A DNA stretch of 64,000 bases from Protonemura montana (GCA_947568835.1 OX387604.1:18567076-18631075), one strand, 5' to 3'. Counted from the first letter of the stretch, positions 1 through 12,168 are shown. A program made the numbers and translations. Notes: generated by a model not told the origin, from the letters alone.

Positions 1-956
1 GAGCCTTATTCACTAACTTTTCTTGTCGCCAATGCCCGGCAATGGGAGTCCAATTGCGAGAAATGGAAATCTCGCCTAAAATTGGTATTCGCTATCTAGT
101 TATGCGATCCAAAGCCGCGAATTGGAATTACACCCGGGACTTTCGCTTTCTGAGTCGACTGGACCCCGTAAATAGACTAAGTTGGGTTAAAGGTTGGCAA
201 ATAATCATCGTTAAAGAATCAAATCCTTTTCAAAGAATCCCTTTTATGTTCTAATTAAGTATATATCGTGAAAAGTGTCGTGTACGCGTTTTACAAAGTT
301 CATGTGAATATGTTTCCGAGAAAAAACATGCGTAATTATTAAGTGCAACAAAGATTATTAGAATGTTAAAATATTGTAGTGACGGCGATGCGCAAAGTAT
401 TGGCCTAGAACAAGGTTATTACTCTATTCCACTATAAATTAAATGAAACAGATTTGTATTTATTGTAGCTATTGCCCTTTGAATATGAAAATTATTTATG
501 TAAATGGAATAATGTATGGCTATGGTAATTTACAACGTATGTGACAACTATAAAAGGTTGCTGAGTTTAAGGAATACATTTAATAAAATATTTACAATTA
601 AATAGGAATAATCTTCTGATTTTCAGGAACAATTTTAATGATTGATGTGGTGTTTGGCTGAGATATTTCGTTGTTGCAATTATAAGAAGGTGCAAACGGA
701 GAATTCTTGAAATGTCAAAAGCGAAAACAAATTCATAATTCAGCAGTATTTTATCAGTTTTCCACTTTGCCTTTGCCTCATTGACTTTGATTTCCCCTCC
801 CGTGCCTTGGTTTCCATTTACCCGCCCGAGTCCATTGCCAAGTGCATAGAGAATACCAACTTTCTGGGCATTGGCATTCGCGCGAATTCGACAAATCGTC
901 TAATGCCGGATATTGGAATTCTGACCGAATATTCGGAAAGTTAGTGAATAAGGCTC
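1..956. mobile_element. Non-autonomous DNA transposon with terminal inverted repeats
   Basis: Bases 1-20 (gagccttattcactaacttt) are the exact reverse complement of bases 937-956, and weaker inverted similarity continues inward on both sides. About 956 bp lies between the ends and no transposase reading frame is visible inside. This is the structure of a MITE-like element, sitting in an intron of the GNPTAB gene. The left end coincides with the window edge, so the true terminus and target-site duplication cannot be seen. The superfamily is not assigned. Confidence 0.6.
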
Positions 957-1119
957 CTGGAGGTTGCTTGACGATATGTAAATTTCAAGGCTTATTAAAA
1001 ATATTTATACCCAGCTATCAACTTGACAAGAACAATTGCATTAACTTTGCAAGTACAAGTGTGGCTTGGTCGTTGAGAGTTTAAGCTGTCGAGTGTACGC
1101 TATTCCTAATGATTCATCA

Positions 1120-1175
1120 TACATTAGAGAGACTTGAAAAGACTTGGAGAGACTTGGAGAGACTTGGAGAGACTT
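1120..1175. repeat. Short tandem repeat, about 10-bp unit
   Basis: The unit gagacttgga is repeated about four to five times with slight variation. It is intronic and no function is visible. Confidence 0.7.
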
Positions 1176-1593
1176 ATAACTGTTTAGTGATGATTACCAT
1201 TGTCAAGGCAAGCATGAAAATGCAAAGGTACAAACATAACTGGAGGTTAACATTCAAATATAAGTAACTGATCGGCTGTGGCCATGGAGATACATTTTTA
1301 ACCGACAGTTAACTTTGTAACTGGCTCTTGTAAAATTGGCCATGAATGTAATAGATTTGTAACACAATGTTAGAAGTGGTTTACTTAAGAATTTTCCCCT
1401 TCCTGCATCTGCAAACTAAAATAATAAGAAATTCTAAGAAAATACCAAAATAATTCATCTCTCGTTTACATCTCTTGTTTCCCCGATTGATTCTGTGTGT
1501 AGATGATAATACAGCCACTACACAGATGTTGCATTCATCAATGTGCTGCTGCTTTTTATTTGCGTTCAACTAACCGCTCTGACTCTCCTGCAG

Positions 1594-4500
1594 GTATATC
1601 AACACAACATCGGTGAAGAGGAGCCTTACCAACCCGAAGACAATTACCCCGAACTCGATGGTGATCAGGCGTTCAAGATAAAGAAGCATCAACACAACGA
1701 TCACAACTACTCTAACCTAAGACTGAGTAACGCAGAAGAAACTAAAGCACCCTTAGAATTAGAAACCATTCAAACCAGAATGATTTTACAGCTAAATCCA
1801 AATATTCCAAGTATTGTTAAGTCTAGAGGAAATGTCTCAAGTCCGAAAACCATGGCAAATGGAAACGGCAGTGCAATGAATGTTGACGACGATCACTTGA
1901 TTCAAGCTGTTGTCGTCGACCGGGAGCCAAGGGGATACCTTCCTCGTGGCTCGAAATACAGCTCAAAACATGGCTCGGAACACGGCTCGAAAAGCAATGA
2001 GTCCCGCCACGAGCCGGCTGCTCATCAATTAGCTGAGAACCATTCCCGAGGTGCCAATGCCAAAGGGAGCGGAGTAAGCAAGGCCAAAGATAGCCAGAGT
2101 GAGCTTGCAGATAAGGCCAAGGAAGGAGAGGAACGAAGAAAGATGGAAGTGCTGGAGTGGAGAATGGGACTCAGTAGAAGGCAGATGGACCGAGACCGCA
2201 AAAACAGTATTAGAGGTAAGCTTGTGTGAAGCGCACCATTGTTTGGCATATTAGAGTAACTCTGTGTGAACTCTGTGTACAGAGTCATGGTTATTCGTGG
2301 ACGACTGCACAACTTGTGGTTTATTTTACATCGCTCTTCCAGCAGCTATGTTGCTTAATAGGTTGAGAAAAATTGCATATAAAAAAATACTACTGTGTAC
2401 CTGTTCACTTGTCTTGAGAGACTGTTTTACAATATTTGTGAGGAACCTTGTTTCCCCACACAGTGGTCAACTTGTTATGGTTAAACATTGTGATGGTTAC
2501 TTGTTTTTTGGCCATTTTCAAGGTGCAAAGGTTTAGTGATTGACTTGTGCCCTTAGTCACTGACAAAAGATCATTGTGTCAATTTTGTTTGTGGAGACTA
2601 AAATGTGACTGTTTAGGACAAGAGTGGAGTGTTCGGAGGACCCGGCCCATGGGTCATTCCTCGCAGCTGGATACATTTGCTTCGAGTTTACTGCACGTGA
2701 ATCGACTTCTCAACCAGGAGTTTGGTTTCGGCAGCAGACGCGTTCCTGCGCACATGCCTCACTTAGTCGACTCGATTGTCATGAGAGCATTGCAAGACAG
2801 GTAAGGTAGCAGTACAAGCCAACCCTAAAGCATAACTTTCAATTCATACACATTTGTGCACATTCATTTTGACATATTTTTGTGCCAAACTTTCTAAATT
2901 AGTGGAGCATCTTGAAAAAAAAAGTAACTAATGATTTTATTTTTAACTCTGTACCTCTTTTCTTTCTCCTTTATCCACATTTTTGTGATGATTTTTAGTG
3001 TAGTTATTAACTTAATATATTTAACTTTCATATTGTAAGTTTTACCAATTACTCTTTATTTATGCCTTCAAACACACTCTAATACGTCATGTTGATAACC
3101 AATCAACATTGCCATGCCAGAATTTTACGTATACCATCAAAGAAAGATACTCTCTCATCTTCCTAGCTACATACATTACATTGGCCTTGGTTCATGTCAA
3201 CGTCGTAGATGGCATTTGACTTGTGATGATGGGTTTCTTGGTATTTTGTTGCAGGTTCCCCAATGAGTGGCTAGTCACGTCTTCCCAACGAGTGCGTAGT
3301 GCCACAGACATGCAATTTGCCTTCTCATACTTCTACTTCCTTATGAGCGAACGGGCTAACCTAACAATCGCTCAGATATTTCGCACGTTCGACACAGACA
3401 ACTCAAGGTATCAATGTGTTGCAGTTCTTATTTTATTCTCCCTGGGCCCAGATAAAAAAATTAGGGAATTAAATCTTGGGGTGACAGAGTTACTTTATGT
3501 TATTTAGGTCCACAACATGCAGAGACATGTGCATTTCACTTCATGTGCTTTGACACTGCCTTGGTAATTGCTTTAACTTAAACTCTATCTAGGTGAAATA
3601 TTTGCTTAGATGGATAGGATAGTTATCAGTTATCACTAAATCTTTGCCAAACTTGACAATTGATTGTTTGATTTGTGGTGTTTAACGACGCACTGTTTTG
3701 ACAACTGGCACTGTGGCACTGGTCTAATGGCGTCGTAGGTGAATTAGAGTATGACGAGGAATCTAACCTAGTCCAAAAGGGAGGAGGTGAAATCCGGTGC
3801 CAGCATGTAGCTTACTCCTGTCAAAGAGTATCTAGGGGACCACCGGCTTAACATCCCTACCATACAGCGCGAACAGCAGGATTCCTCCACAAATCCATGC
3901 TGTTGAGAAGTTGATAAGCAAGGCGAATGAAGTTGTACTAAATTTCATGACCACATGTAATAATGGCCTTTGTATGTCCTTGGTTACCTGTTATATAAGG
4001 GATGCGCTGTAAAGAATAAAGCAGTATAAATCAGAGAGTCACGTTGTTAGTACTGCCTGTCCCAACATAACACCAACCTCTCTCCCGAACAGAGCTGGTC
4101 GTGGGTATGATGGTCAACCTTCTAGTACCTGACCCAGCGCAGTGTTGCTGAACACTGCAAACTGTTCGGAACCATACTTGACAACTAAATGAACAGCTCC
4201 AATAATCCATTATCATCATGCTGAGGATTTGAAGCACCAGGAATTGCGGTTATAATTTTGACTGTTCTGCCAACAGAAGCTGGTCTGACCGAGAGATCCG
4301 GACGCTCCTGACTCGGCTTTACGAGTTACCGTTGGACCATCGAAGGGTGCTGGCTTTCGAGCATGCGTTGGTCAATTGCTCGGAACACCTGACTTTTCCT
4401 CAAGACACTGCAGATGCCCAACCAGTGCCACCACCCTATGAACGCTACCAGGACTCTACACTTGTAGGTTTTATAGCTATATTAAAAAAAAATTAAGCTT

Positions 4501-7500
4501 GGGGGGGGGGGGGGGGGAGGTCTAATAAGAAAGCACGCTCATTTGTATAGGGGGAAAGAAAAGAAGGAACATAACTTACCGAATTTAAAAAGCCGTTGTC
4601 TACAGATGCAGAGACCTGCCTGAAGTTTCGTCTACAACGCCTTGCTTACATAGAGTGGAAGAAACTTAAACTACCAGGCGATATAGCCGTAATGACATGA
4701 AACTCTCTGTATTCATTACAACTAGCTTTTTTGGCTTTGTTAAAATGAATTCCCTCTTTCCTTTTCCAAATTAGTATTGCATTTGCTAGTCTCTCGACAT
4801 GCTTCTGGTGTTTTCGACTGCACCGAGGTTTTATCGAATCCTGACCAATGACGTAATGCTCTATGCCAAGTTTGTCACTAACTGTAGAAGAAAGTGCTCT
4901 CAGTACATTGATCTGTTTTGTTTGTACTGGCAAAAATCTTGGAGGAAGAAATTTGTAGGGAGGCATGTCGGCCAGGCACACTGCACAGGTGTACTGGGAC
5001 AGCCAGTCAAAAATGTTGTCATGCCTTTTGTTTTTTTAAGTCTCCATGTCCCATTTAAATCAATGTGAATTCAGTCCATCCCATAAAAGAAGATACCATT
5101 TCAAAGCTCTCCAGAGTCATTTTTGCCAAACAAGTTACTACCAATAATTGTAAATAGAGGACTTTGATTTTGCATCTTCAGGTGTTTTTCAGTTTATTTC
5201 CTGTGTCTCCAGCCGATCGTGACTGAGGCGCTGGTAGCGTCTTGCCCTCCGATTGTAGAATTGCTGCTTGAAAAGTTTGGCTCGAGTCCCAAGTACAAGT
5301 TCGAGATCGTCCGAGCCCAAGATGTCTCCTTCAAGATGCTTAGCTCAAATTTGAGCCAACTTGTTACTAACCTTGATGATATTCGCAGAGACCCAAAGTA
5401 AGCTCAGCCCAACGAGGGCCAAAATTGTGATTTCTCATATTTAGTTCGAAGTCGAACCTTTTCTAAAATGTTTACAGAATGCTCATTTGAAACACTCGTT
5501 CCTTTGTTACGAAGTAAAGCAACACTGTACTGGATAAAATATTGGATGAGTGACCTTCATTAGGAGGGTTCTTTTGTCAAATAATTCCATAAGATAAGTG
5601 CGATAGGAGCTGTTGTTCAGACAGTATTTTGTTAAAAACCAACATTCAGCTGATTAAGAAAAGATTTGATCCTGTTATCGCCCAGCTAATATCTTTTGCC
5701 GGCCGAGAGAACATACTGAAACCAATCTTAGCTGAATTTGGCCATAACACAAACAAATTATGTTATAAATTAGATCTGCTAAATGAAAACTGTAGCAGCA
5801 TAACTGCACAGATTAAAGAGTATTCAGATTTTTCATCTCCATATCATAAGCGGGGCGCGTGTTGAAGGCTGCTATTGGTCAAGTTCCACATCTTGTTGTG
5901 TTGCATGCTAGTCTCGCAAGATCGCAAGATCACTGCACACAGGTTACCTGGTGGGGCAAATGGAAACTTCTTGCAATTCAATCAATTTGAATCAATCGTC
6001 AAACAACCGTGTATTGCGATAGATGCTGTGTTGCAATTGAACGGGACAAAAGGACCCGAAAACTTGTTCTGATAAACCAGTTATGTAGCTGGCTTGCACA
6101 GTAAAATGAGGATCCAGGATGTCCACAAAATGGTTTGTTCGAAACTTCTAGATATTTCCTGCTCATCCCAATGGTCAAAATACGTAATTTTGAAGTTACG
6201 AGAAAAACGCAAAAACTTCCTTTTTTCCTTTATGAGAATTTTTTTTCTTAACCTAGCTTTATCATCTACTAATTAATTGGATCTGTTATCTCCCAATCAA
6301 AGTAATCGATCGACCAAACTCCTGACGTTTTTGATAGATAACATGTCTAGGCAAGTAAATAAGTTAATTACCAATGTCGATTATTTTGGTGCAGCTGGAA
6401 AGATTTCGATGGCCAAAGCAGCAACTCTGGTATCATGAGGACAATGCAGATTTGGTGCCATCGTGACGTAAAATGACATGCTTACGATCGTATAATGCTC
6501 TTCGCTGTGTATTTGATGGATTTTTTAAGATATGACCCCATGATTAGGCAACTGGCTTGTTATTCAGGTAAGCACATGACATGTGCTCAGTACCTATCTC
6601 TCTTCCCTACACTTTATTTCATGATACCTACTCAGAACTGTAACTTTTTAAATCTTACATGGCCTACACAACGTTCATACAACATGAGCTGTGTTTTATT
6701 TCCTTCCACTCAATCTCATCCGAACAAAGTGAGTGTGTTCTCTACCTGTCATCAAAATGAAAACTATGATACTGAAAGTCTGGTGATTTCACAAATTGAT
6801 TAAGAGTGTATAATATGGCGACGTTGTCAATATGCAAATCAGTAGAAGTCATTTTTAATTATAAAACGCGGGTTTTCTATGACCGATTCAAATTGACTAA
6901 ATTGCAAGAAGTTCCAATTTCCTCCGTAGGGTAACCAAGACTAGCGTCGCGACACAACAAGATGTGGAACTTGGACAATGCAGCCTTCAGTTCACACCAT
7001 TTGTTTTAATGGACTTAAAATATCTGTACCTCATTAATCTATGATAACTGCTAGCAGAAAGAAATTGAACAGTGATTTGCCTGATAGCAATTGCTGACTG
7101 ATCAAAGAATACAGCAGTGGTTCAGGAAAGGTTTGAAAGTGTGACTCAAAAATAGCAGTGAAGGACATAACACATTATATTTTGCTGCTTAAGAAAAGTG
7201 GAGTATTGTTCTCTAGTATTGATTTCTTTCTTTCATGAACAGAAAATTCATATGTCTTAATGATAATCTGGACCCATCTCGGGAGTCTGACAATGCGGTT
7301 GCTCGAGCCGTGCTTCAAGACTTCTACGAGTCACTTTTTCCGATTCCTTCGAGCTTTGAGCTTCCTCCAGAGCTGCGAAACAGGTGAGCCCGAATGATTA
7401 CAATCAATGAGATTGGTTGAAATTGTTGAAGCTCCTATTTGGTTCATTCATTTTCTATGCTTTCAATGCACCTAGGGGAAGAAAGATCTTCAAAATAAAC

Positions 7501-8391
7501 CCGTTTTAACTTTCAGAAGAGACTCGAAAGTGAAGGTAGTTAGTGAGTTAACTACAAAATAGGGTGTGAAGTTTTATTTGCTGGCTTGTCTTTATTTATT
7601 TAGCTTGCTTTTCTTTGGTCACAACTTGACAAGTAATATGCCTTGCCAGAGAGTAATCATGGTTCACTCCACACATCAATAGTTCTGCTATACCAATCGT
7701 AGCATCCATGGTGCAATGGATAAAGGCACCCAAACGTAATACCATTACAGACAACGCATGGCAAATAGAGAAAGAAAAATCAGCCGTTAATAATGTGACT
7801 CGATATTCTCTACTGTCTATACTGTTATTCTTGTTATTGCTCGTAATAATGTTGACTCGTACCATAGCACCAGGTGCTAGATTCATTCTGGCAAGGGGCT
7901 CAACTCTGCGCTAGGATTTAGTTTGAAGTTACATAACATGAAAGCAGCCAATCGTCTACTACGCAAGCATTGGTGCAAGCCCAATGCTAATGGTGTTCTG
8001 AATGCAGGTTCCTGCATGTGGCCGAACTCGATGAGTGGAGGGCACACCGAGCACGACTACGAGCTGCCATATGTCTCTGCTTGCTGGCACTCATTGTTTT
8101 CACGGCAGCCAACTTCTACCAGCTCGAGGTGACAGTTTTGGACAGAAACTTTTTTAAACCTAGCAGAAAACTAGTAAAAGCAAAGTGATGTGATGAACTG
8201 AGCCACTTTCTAATGAACAACTTGCCTATTGCCTATGTACCTTGCACCTATCCCAATTTTGACCAATGAAAGACGTTCCAAGAATGGAATTCCGAGAACT
8301 GATTTTCTTTTGCTTTCAGTGCCGGTCTCTTCAAAGAAGATGGTTCCCAAAGGCTCGAACTCGGGTTCATCCAAGAACGGAAAATGTCTGA
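1594..8391 (+). CDS. GNPTAB: GNPTAB, N-acetylglucosamine-1-phosphotransferase alpha/beta precursor, C-terminal part (5'-partial)
   Basis: This Golgi enzyme adds GlcNAc-1-phosphate to mannoses of lysosomal hydrolases, the first step of the mannose-6-phosphate tag. I place eight exons with GT-AG borders and consistent phases: 1594-2215, 2617-2800, 3255-3407, 4277-4463, 5213-5397, 7243-7383, 8008-8128 and 8320-8391 (TGA at 8389). They give 554 residues; the catalytic N-terminal part lies upstream of the window. Exon 1 encodes a poorly conserved, charged spacer. From exon 2 the match to vertebrate GNPTAB is strong: the beta-subunit start (DTFASSLL), [21 protein letters not shown], an EF-hand loop across exons 3/4 (DTDNSRSWSDRE) and [16 protein letters not shown]. 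Exon 7 encodes one hydrophobic membrane segment ([16 protein letters not shown]), leaving a basic cytosolic tail of about 23 residues. N-glycosylation sequons NLT, NCS and NLS are visible. The usual site-1-protease motif before the beta start is altered (see findings). Confidence 0.93.
3669..4157 (-). mobile_element. 5S-derived SINE, copy A (interrupted, 5'-truncated)
   Basis: Read on the - strand, this shares with the copy at 26925-27375 the 5S-like fragment, the body (ctgttcgggagagaggttgg), the segment cagcatggatttgtggagga, and the 3' tail cgtcgttaaacaccacaaat. About 100 bp of unrelated sequence (about 3950-4050) interrupts it. It lies in the GNPTAB intron between 3407 and 4277. Only a small part of the 5S head remains. 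Confidence 0.8.
4501..4517. repeat. Poly-G tract (17 G)
   Basis: Uninterrupted homopolymer in a GNPTAB intron. One of eight G or C runs of 13-20 bases in the window. Confidence 0.95.
5863..6989. mobile_element. Non-autonomous DNA transposon with long terminal inverted repeats (about 1.13 kb)
   Basis: About 125 bp at the left end (5863-5990) is inverted-complementary to the right end (about 6880-6989). Both start with tgaaggctgc and share caagttccacatcttgttgt, then aacttcttgcaat and caatttgaatc, with scattered mismatches and small indels. The interior has no recognisable transposase. It sits in the GNPTAB intron between 5397 and 7243. No convincing target-site duplication is visible, so the exact ends are approximate. 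Confidence 0.75.
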
Positions 8392-8680
8392 TTATCACAG
8401 AGAATGCCGAGTCGCCTATACGTGACTTTTTCAGCAGGCTAAGAATTTTATTTTCTGTGACATCGAAACATTGCCATTTATTTCTTGAGAAGGATGCCTG
8501 ACTGAGGCTAAGGCCTCACTGACATTGAATCCAAGAGACTAAGGCTTGCCTGGAGGCTCTGGAAATCGGTCCGGTTAAAAAGGCACAGAAGATCAGCTTC
8601 TACTGGAAGTGTTTTGCCTTATCAATTACGGTGATTCAGACGATATTTGATCTATGTAATGTCATGTGTAATCAAGATAA

Positions 8681-8686
8681 AATAAA
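8681..8686 (+). terminator. Polyadenylation signal AATAAA of GNPTAB
   Basis: Canonical AATAAA about 290 bases after the GNPTAB stop codon, in an AT-rich context. It implies a 3' UTR of roughly 310 bases. Confidence 0.7.
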
Positions 8687-8699
8687 ACTAAAATTGTGT

Positions 8700-9640
8700 G
8701 TTATTCTGGCTTGACACCAACTTTTCACTGAAAAAATGTATCTGCATGATACCTACATCAATGCAAGTATGATTATGATGATTTTGAAGGTCAGTAATAA
8801 TGGTTGTCTAGGAAATTTTGGCAAAACAGTCCATATTTTTTTTAATGTTTTGTTCCGAAACCAGTTGTTGCTATATCCTAAACAAATGGCAGTGAGACAG
8901 CAAAATCTTTGTAAAAGAGTCGTTCGTTTCGTGTGCCCCGCGTGACACCGGAGCCAAGTGAGCGCCAGAGTCCCTTTATAGAATGTGCAACAAAAATATC
9001 ACATACAAAGGGTTGGGCAGTGTTCATCTAGTAACATCTGCGCCGTGCTCAGGCATAGGGAAAACCGAGCACTGGGGACAAAAACTCGTAACTGTGCGTG
9101 ACTGTACTTCTCTCAATGATTAGAAACGATTTAGGTACATTTTTATTCGTTACCCGAGTTCCGCAGATTAGTAGCAATAAATCAAATCTCCATAAGGAAT
9201 TTATTAACAATTAATATTAGACGCATCCGATTTCAGAACAGCTTAAAATTAACACAGATGCAACTACATGCAATATACTAAACAGTCCTTAATTAAGAAC
9301 CCCCGGTTCATTGAGTTTAATCAATAGATACTCTAATTACGTCTATATAAGCAGGTATCCTATATACCCTCGGTTTAGGCAGATTAGTACCGCGCGCAGA
9401 ACATGGACCTTTGACAATCTTATGGTCCAATCTTGTGCATAAGATGTGCATAGAGGATGAGCCAATCTTGCGAGAATGTCGCAAGCTTTCGCTAGTGCAG
9501 ATGTCCTCATCTGTCTTACAACAACAATGATATATGTCAAGTGCAGATGACCTCACGCACCTGCAGGTTGCATTATTTTATTAGAAAACTTGTATTCCTA
9601 CCCGACTTTGCTCGGACTTCAGTGAATTTGTTTAAATCAT
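8700..9640. other. Intergenic spacer without recognised gene
   Basis: AT-rich sequence between the GNPTAB 3' end and the Helitron relic. The open frames here are short, overlap on both strands and resemble nothing I recognise. Confidence 0.6.
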
Positions 9641-9644
9641 TTTT

Positions 9645-10030
9645 AGGATTTGATTGTTTATTTCTTCAACATTCACATTTAGTGGCGTTAGAATAGCTCT
9701 TTCTTTTAGCCAATTTTTATTCAAATAGCTGGATCCGATGTTTGGGTACCTACACATTGATGATTAAAATCTTTGTTGTATTACATATTTTCCCAAATGA
9801 ACTCAGATAATTTTTTCGGAATTTGAAGTAATTTCACCATTGCCAATTTTAATTGAGTGTTTACAAAAATTTCCAGAATCTGTGGAACTTTTAACTCGCA
9901 TGTTTTTCGTTAGCTTCATCGTTGTGTCGTTCTTCCAAAGATTTGAGAATTTCATGCAAGCTTTGATTTGATCAGCCATCGTTCCTCTCGTAATCGCTGG
10001 CAACGTTTGGCGGAAATAATAACGTTTAGC
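9645..10030 (-). pseudogene. Helitron transposon helicase (PIF1-like) fragment
   Basis: The - strand reads FRQTLPAITRGTMADQ at about 9990-10030, then MKLTKNMRV, then IGNGEI, and further on ERAILTPLNVNVEEINNQIL around 9650-9740. These are successive landmarks of the Helitron Rep/helicase protein, whose family pattern includes FRQ.LPV..RGTRA, L..NMRV, IGNG and RAIL.P.N..V..IN. A stop follows NSEKII and the conserved sequence beyond it is not continuous, so this is a broken relic of a rolling-circle transposon. The Rep domain is absent. Confidence 0.85.
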
Positions 10031-10039
10031 TCTGTGGTT

Positions 10040-10078
10040 TGGCTTAATAGTTGCCCAGCGAGGGCAACTATTAAGCCA
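10040..10078. repeat. Perfect 17-bp inverted repeat with 5-base loop
   Basis: Arms 10040-10056 (tggcttaatagttgccc) and 10062-10078 are exact reverse complements, separated by agcga. It abuts the truncated upstream end of the Helitron helicase relic. Read on the - strand, a CTAA lies 11 bases beyond it, which loosely recalls a Helitron 3' end, but the spacing is not typical. Confidence 0.85.
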
Positions 10079-10384
10079 CCCATTAGTTCATTATTCTCAC
10101 GAATGTTTCAATTTTGTTGCAAGTCAGATTATCAACTTTTCTCAGTATTGAAGTTTTCGATCCATTTCTAAGATAAGTTGAAACCACTGCTTTTAAAGTT
10201 CGTTGGCATGACGATTCGATTTAGTCAGGAAACAGAAATAAAATGTTTAAAAGATCTCGAGCCAGAGAGTACAAGCAGGCAATACCCCTCATTTTGTTCA
10301 GTAGGATGTCCTGAACCACTTTAGGCCGGTTGCCAAGCTGGAAAAATTCTGGGGCGCCCGGGGCGCGCTCGCCCCCACACTTCT

Positions 10385-10490
10385 ATCATCTATCTTCTAT
10401 CAATATATATATCTTATATCTTATCTTTATCTTATATCTTATATCTTATATCTTAAATCTTATATCTTATATCATATATAGCATATAGGT
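10385..10490. repeat. Tandem repeat rich in TATATCTTA
   Basis: Imperfect head-to-tail copies of a 6-9 base unit (atatctt / tatatctta). Low-complexity sequence, no coding capacity. Confidence 0.85.
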
Positions 10491-10602
10491 ATCTTCTAAG
10501 CCAAATGTCGCACGACCAAATTTTTTATTCCAAATCCTTCCTCGCTTCCTGCACTTTTATTATCATTGTTGATACATGTAATGTTATATCAATAACTGCA
10601 AA

Positions 10603-10900
10603 CTAACACAAGTTTTTGTAAAAACTTCTAGATAAGATCAAAGTGTTTCTTACATATCTCGTTAGCTTCTGATATTTTAGCAAGAGGCCCCAGCGCGATC
10701 TAGCTTCTTCATTCTGAGAGATTCCGACCAAACCACTAGATACTTTGGCTAACTTGTTGATATGTTCTAGCGTTTGGTCATCTGGAACTTGGTTGAATGT
10801 TTGATTGCTTTCATTGACAACAAAATCGCCATTAACATATCCTTGGTCCATCCTCCTTATGTCAGCTAGACATTCCTCTTCACTTTTTTTTTGGAGTCTA
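10603..10900 (-). pseudogene. Decayed mobile-element-associated open frame
   Basis: An open frame on the - strand runs from about 10900 to a stop near 10603. It contains FVVNESNQTFNQVPDDQTLE, then HINKLAKVSSGLVGISQNEE and RWGLLLKY. The arrangement DQ.LE..NK..K...GL.G...N....RW recalls a motif I associate with uncharacterised, repeat-like proteins in aquatic animals. No start with flanking gene structure or splice sites was found, so I treat it as a relic. Function unknown. Confidence 0.4.
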
Positions 10901-11990
10901 CTACTGTTTTGGTGTTAAAATAAAAACCGAGTAGCAATTGGTGTTACATTTTCCTTCGGCAGATACTAAATCATTAACTCCAGACAATCTATATCACATA
11001 ATTGGGTTAGTTTTCGATAGCTTAAGGATTTTACATGAGGTTTCAAGACACTCGATGCCGCGTATCTTTAAACTGGTGTTATTCTGGCAGAAAATACATT
11101 TTTCCAAGTTCAACAGTTTAGATTGTGCTTCGACTAGCACGAGTCGCGGCCGAATTCTCAATAGCAGGTTTAAATGCTATTGTTATTTCTTCATATCTCT
11201 TGATGTGGCCGATATGAGTAAATTTTCTCTTTGACCATGAACGTCTATGTTATTTACATCGTTAAATCTTCCACGCTCAGTCACCGCTAAAACTACCTTT
11301 TAAAAACCGTCCGCAATATGCATTTCTCACCATGGCAAGCTCAGTCTGTCCAAGTCTAACTTAAAAATTCTAGCCAGTGCCGGAAATCGGAATTTAGGAT
11401 TTTTTCAATGGTCACTAAAGCTAAACTACCATTGTATATATGCTAGAACCCAGTCTAAGTTCAAGTGTCGATGCAAAGTCACTTTTTTATATAAATCAAA
11501 TTAATAATTAATTAACTAAACAACCTGAAATGATAAGGGGGCTTCTTTTTGGAGATCGCTTAAAATATTTACTTACCTATCGTTTAAGACTTTTTTTATG
11601 CTGGTTATCGAGCGGATGAGTCTCTTATTCGATGTCAAAGAACTTTTTATATCAAATTTCTAGGGCCAATTTAAAACGTTTCTGAGTTGGGACACTGGAA
11701 TTTGAACTGATCATTCCATTCAACAGACCTCGTGTCACAGGCCTCGGTGATTGTTCACAGAAGCTAGTCTAAGTTGAGATTTACGAATTATCAGTCGAAT
11801 AAAATTGTTGTGCCTTTTCATTCGTGGATGGAAGTGCAGTCACTCTCTTTAAGAAGTGTTTTACGTTACTTTGTTATGCGTTTGTCTTACGGCTGAACAT
11901 GGGAATGATGTTTTTACGACGGCGAACAATGTAACGTAGGCTCCTTTTTGCCGCGGTGTTTTTCGTAGCGAATAACGGGACTGTGGCGCT
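10900..11990. other. Intergenic spacer upstream of CUL2
   Basis: AT-rich sequence between the relics at 9.6-10.9 kb and the putative CUL2 promoter area. Nothing recognisable on either strand. Confidence 0.5.
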
Positions 11991-12168
11991 CCTTTGGGTC
12001 CGGGCCGCGTGACGCATAACATACTGGCAGCGCCAGAAAACAGCTGACAGTGGAGCAAAGCAAAAGTCATGTCTGACTGAAATTGTGGAGATCATCAACA
12101 TCGGTATTTAGAAACAATTCTATACCTAATATTATAGCCAAGACTGCCTATACATCTACGTTAAATAT
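11930..12168 (+). promoter_or_regulatory. Putative CUL2 promoter and 5' non-coding exon region
   Basis: The CUL2 start codon lies one base after a splice acceptor (ttcccttag/aATG), so an upstream non-coding exon must exist. This is the only locally GC- and CpG-richer patch upstream (gccgcggtg, gggccgcgtgacg), and a good donor (at/gtaagt) follows at 12169. The transcription start is not defined by any clear TATA or initiator. Confidence 0.3.

Noticed and set aside
1543..1593. ATG at 1543 as the start of a separate protein
   Set aside because: An acceptor (ctctcctgcag) at 1593 joins this frame to upstream GNPTAB exons outside the window; the ATG is intronic.
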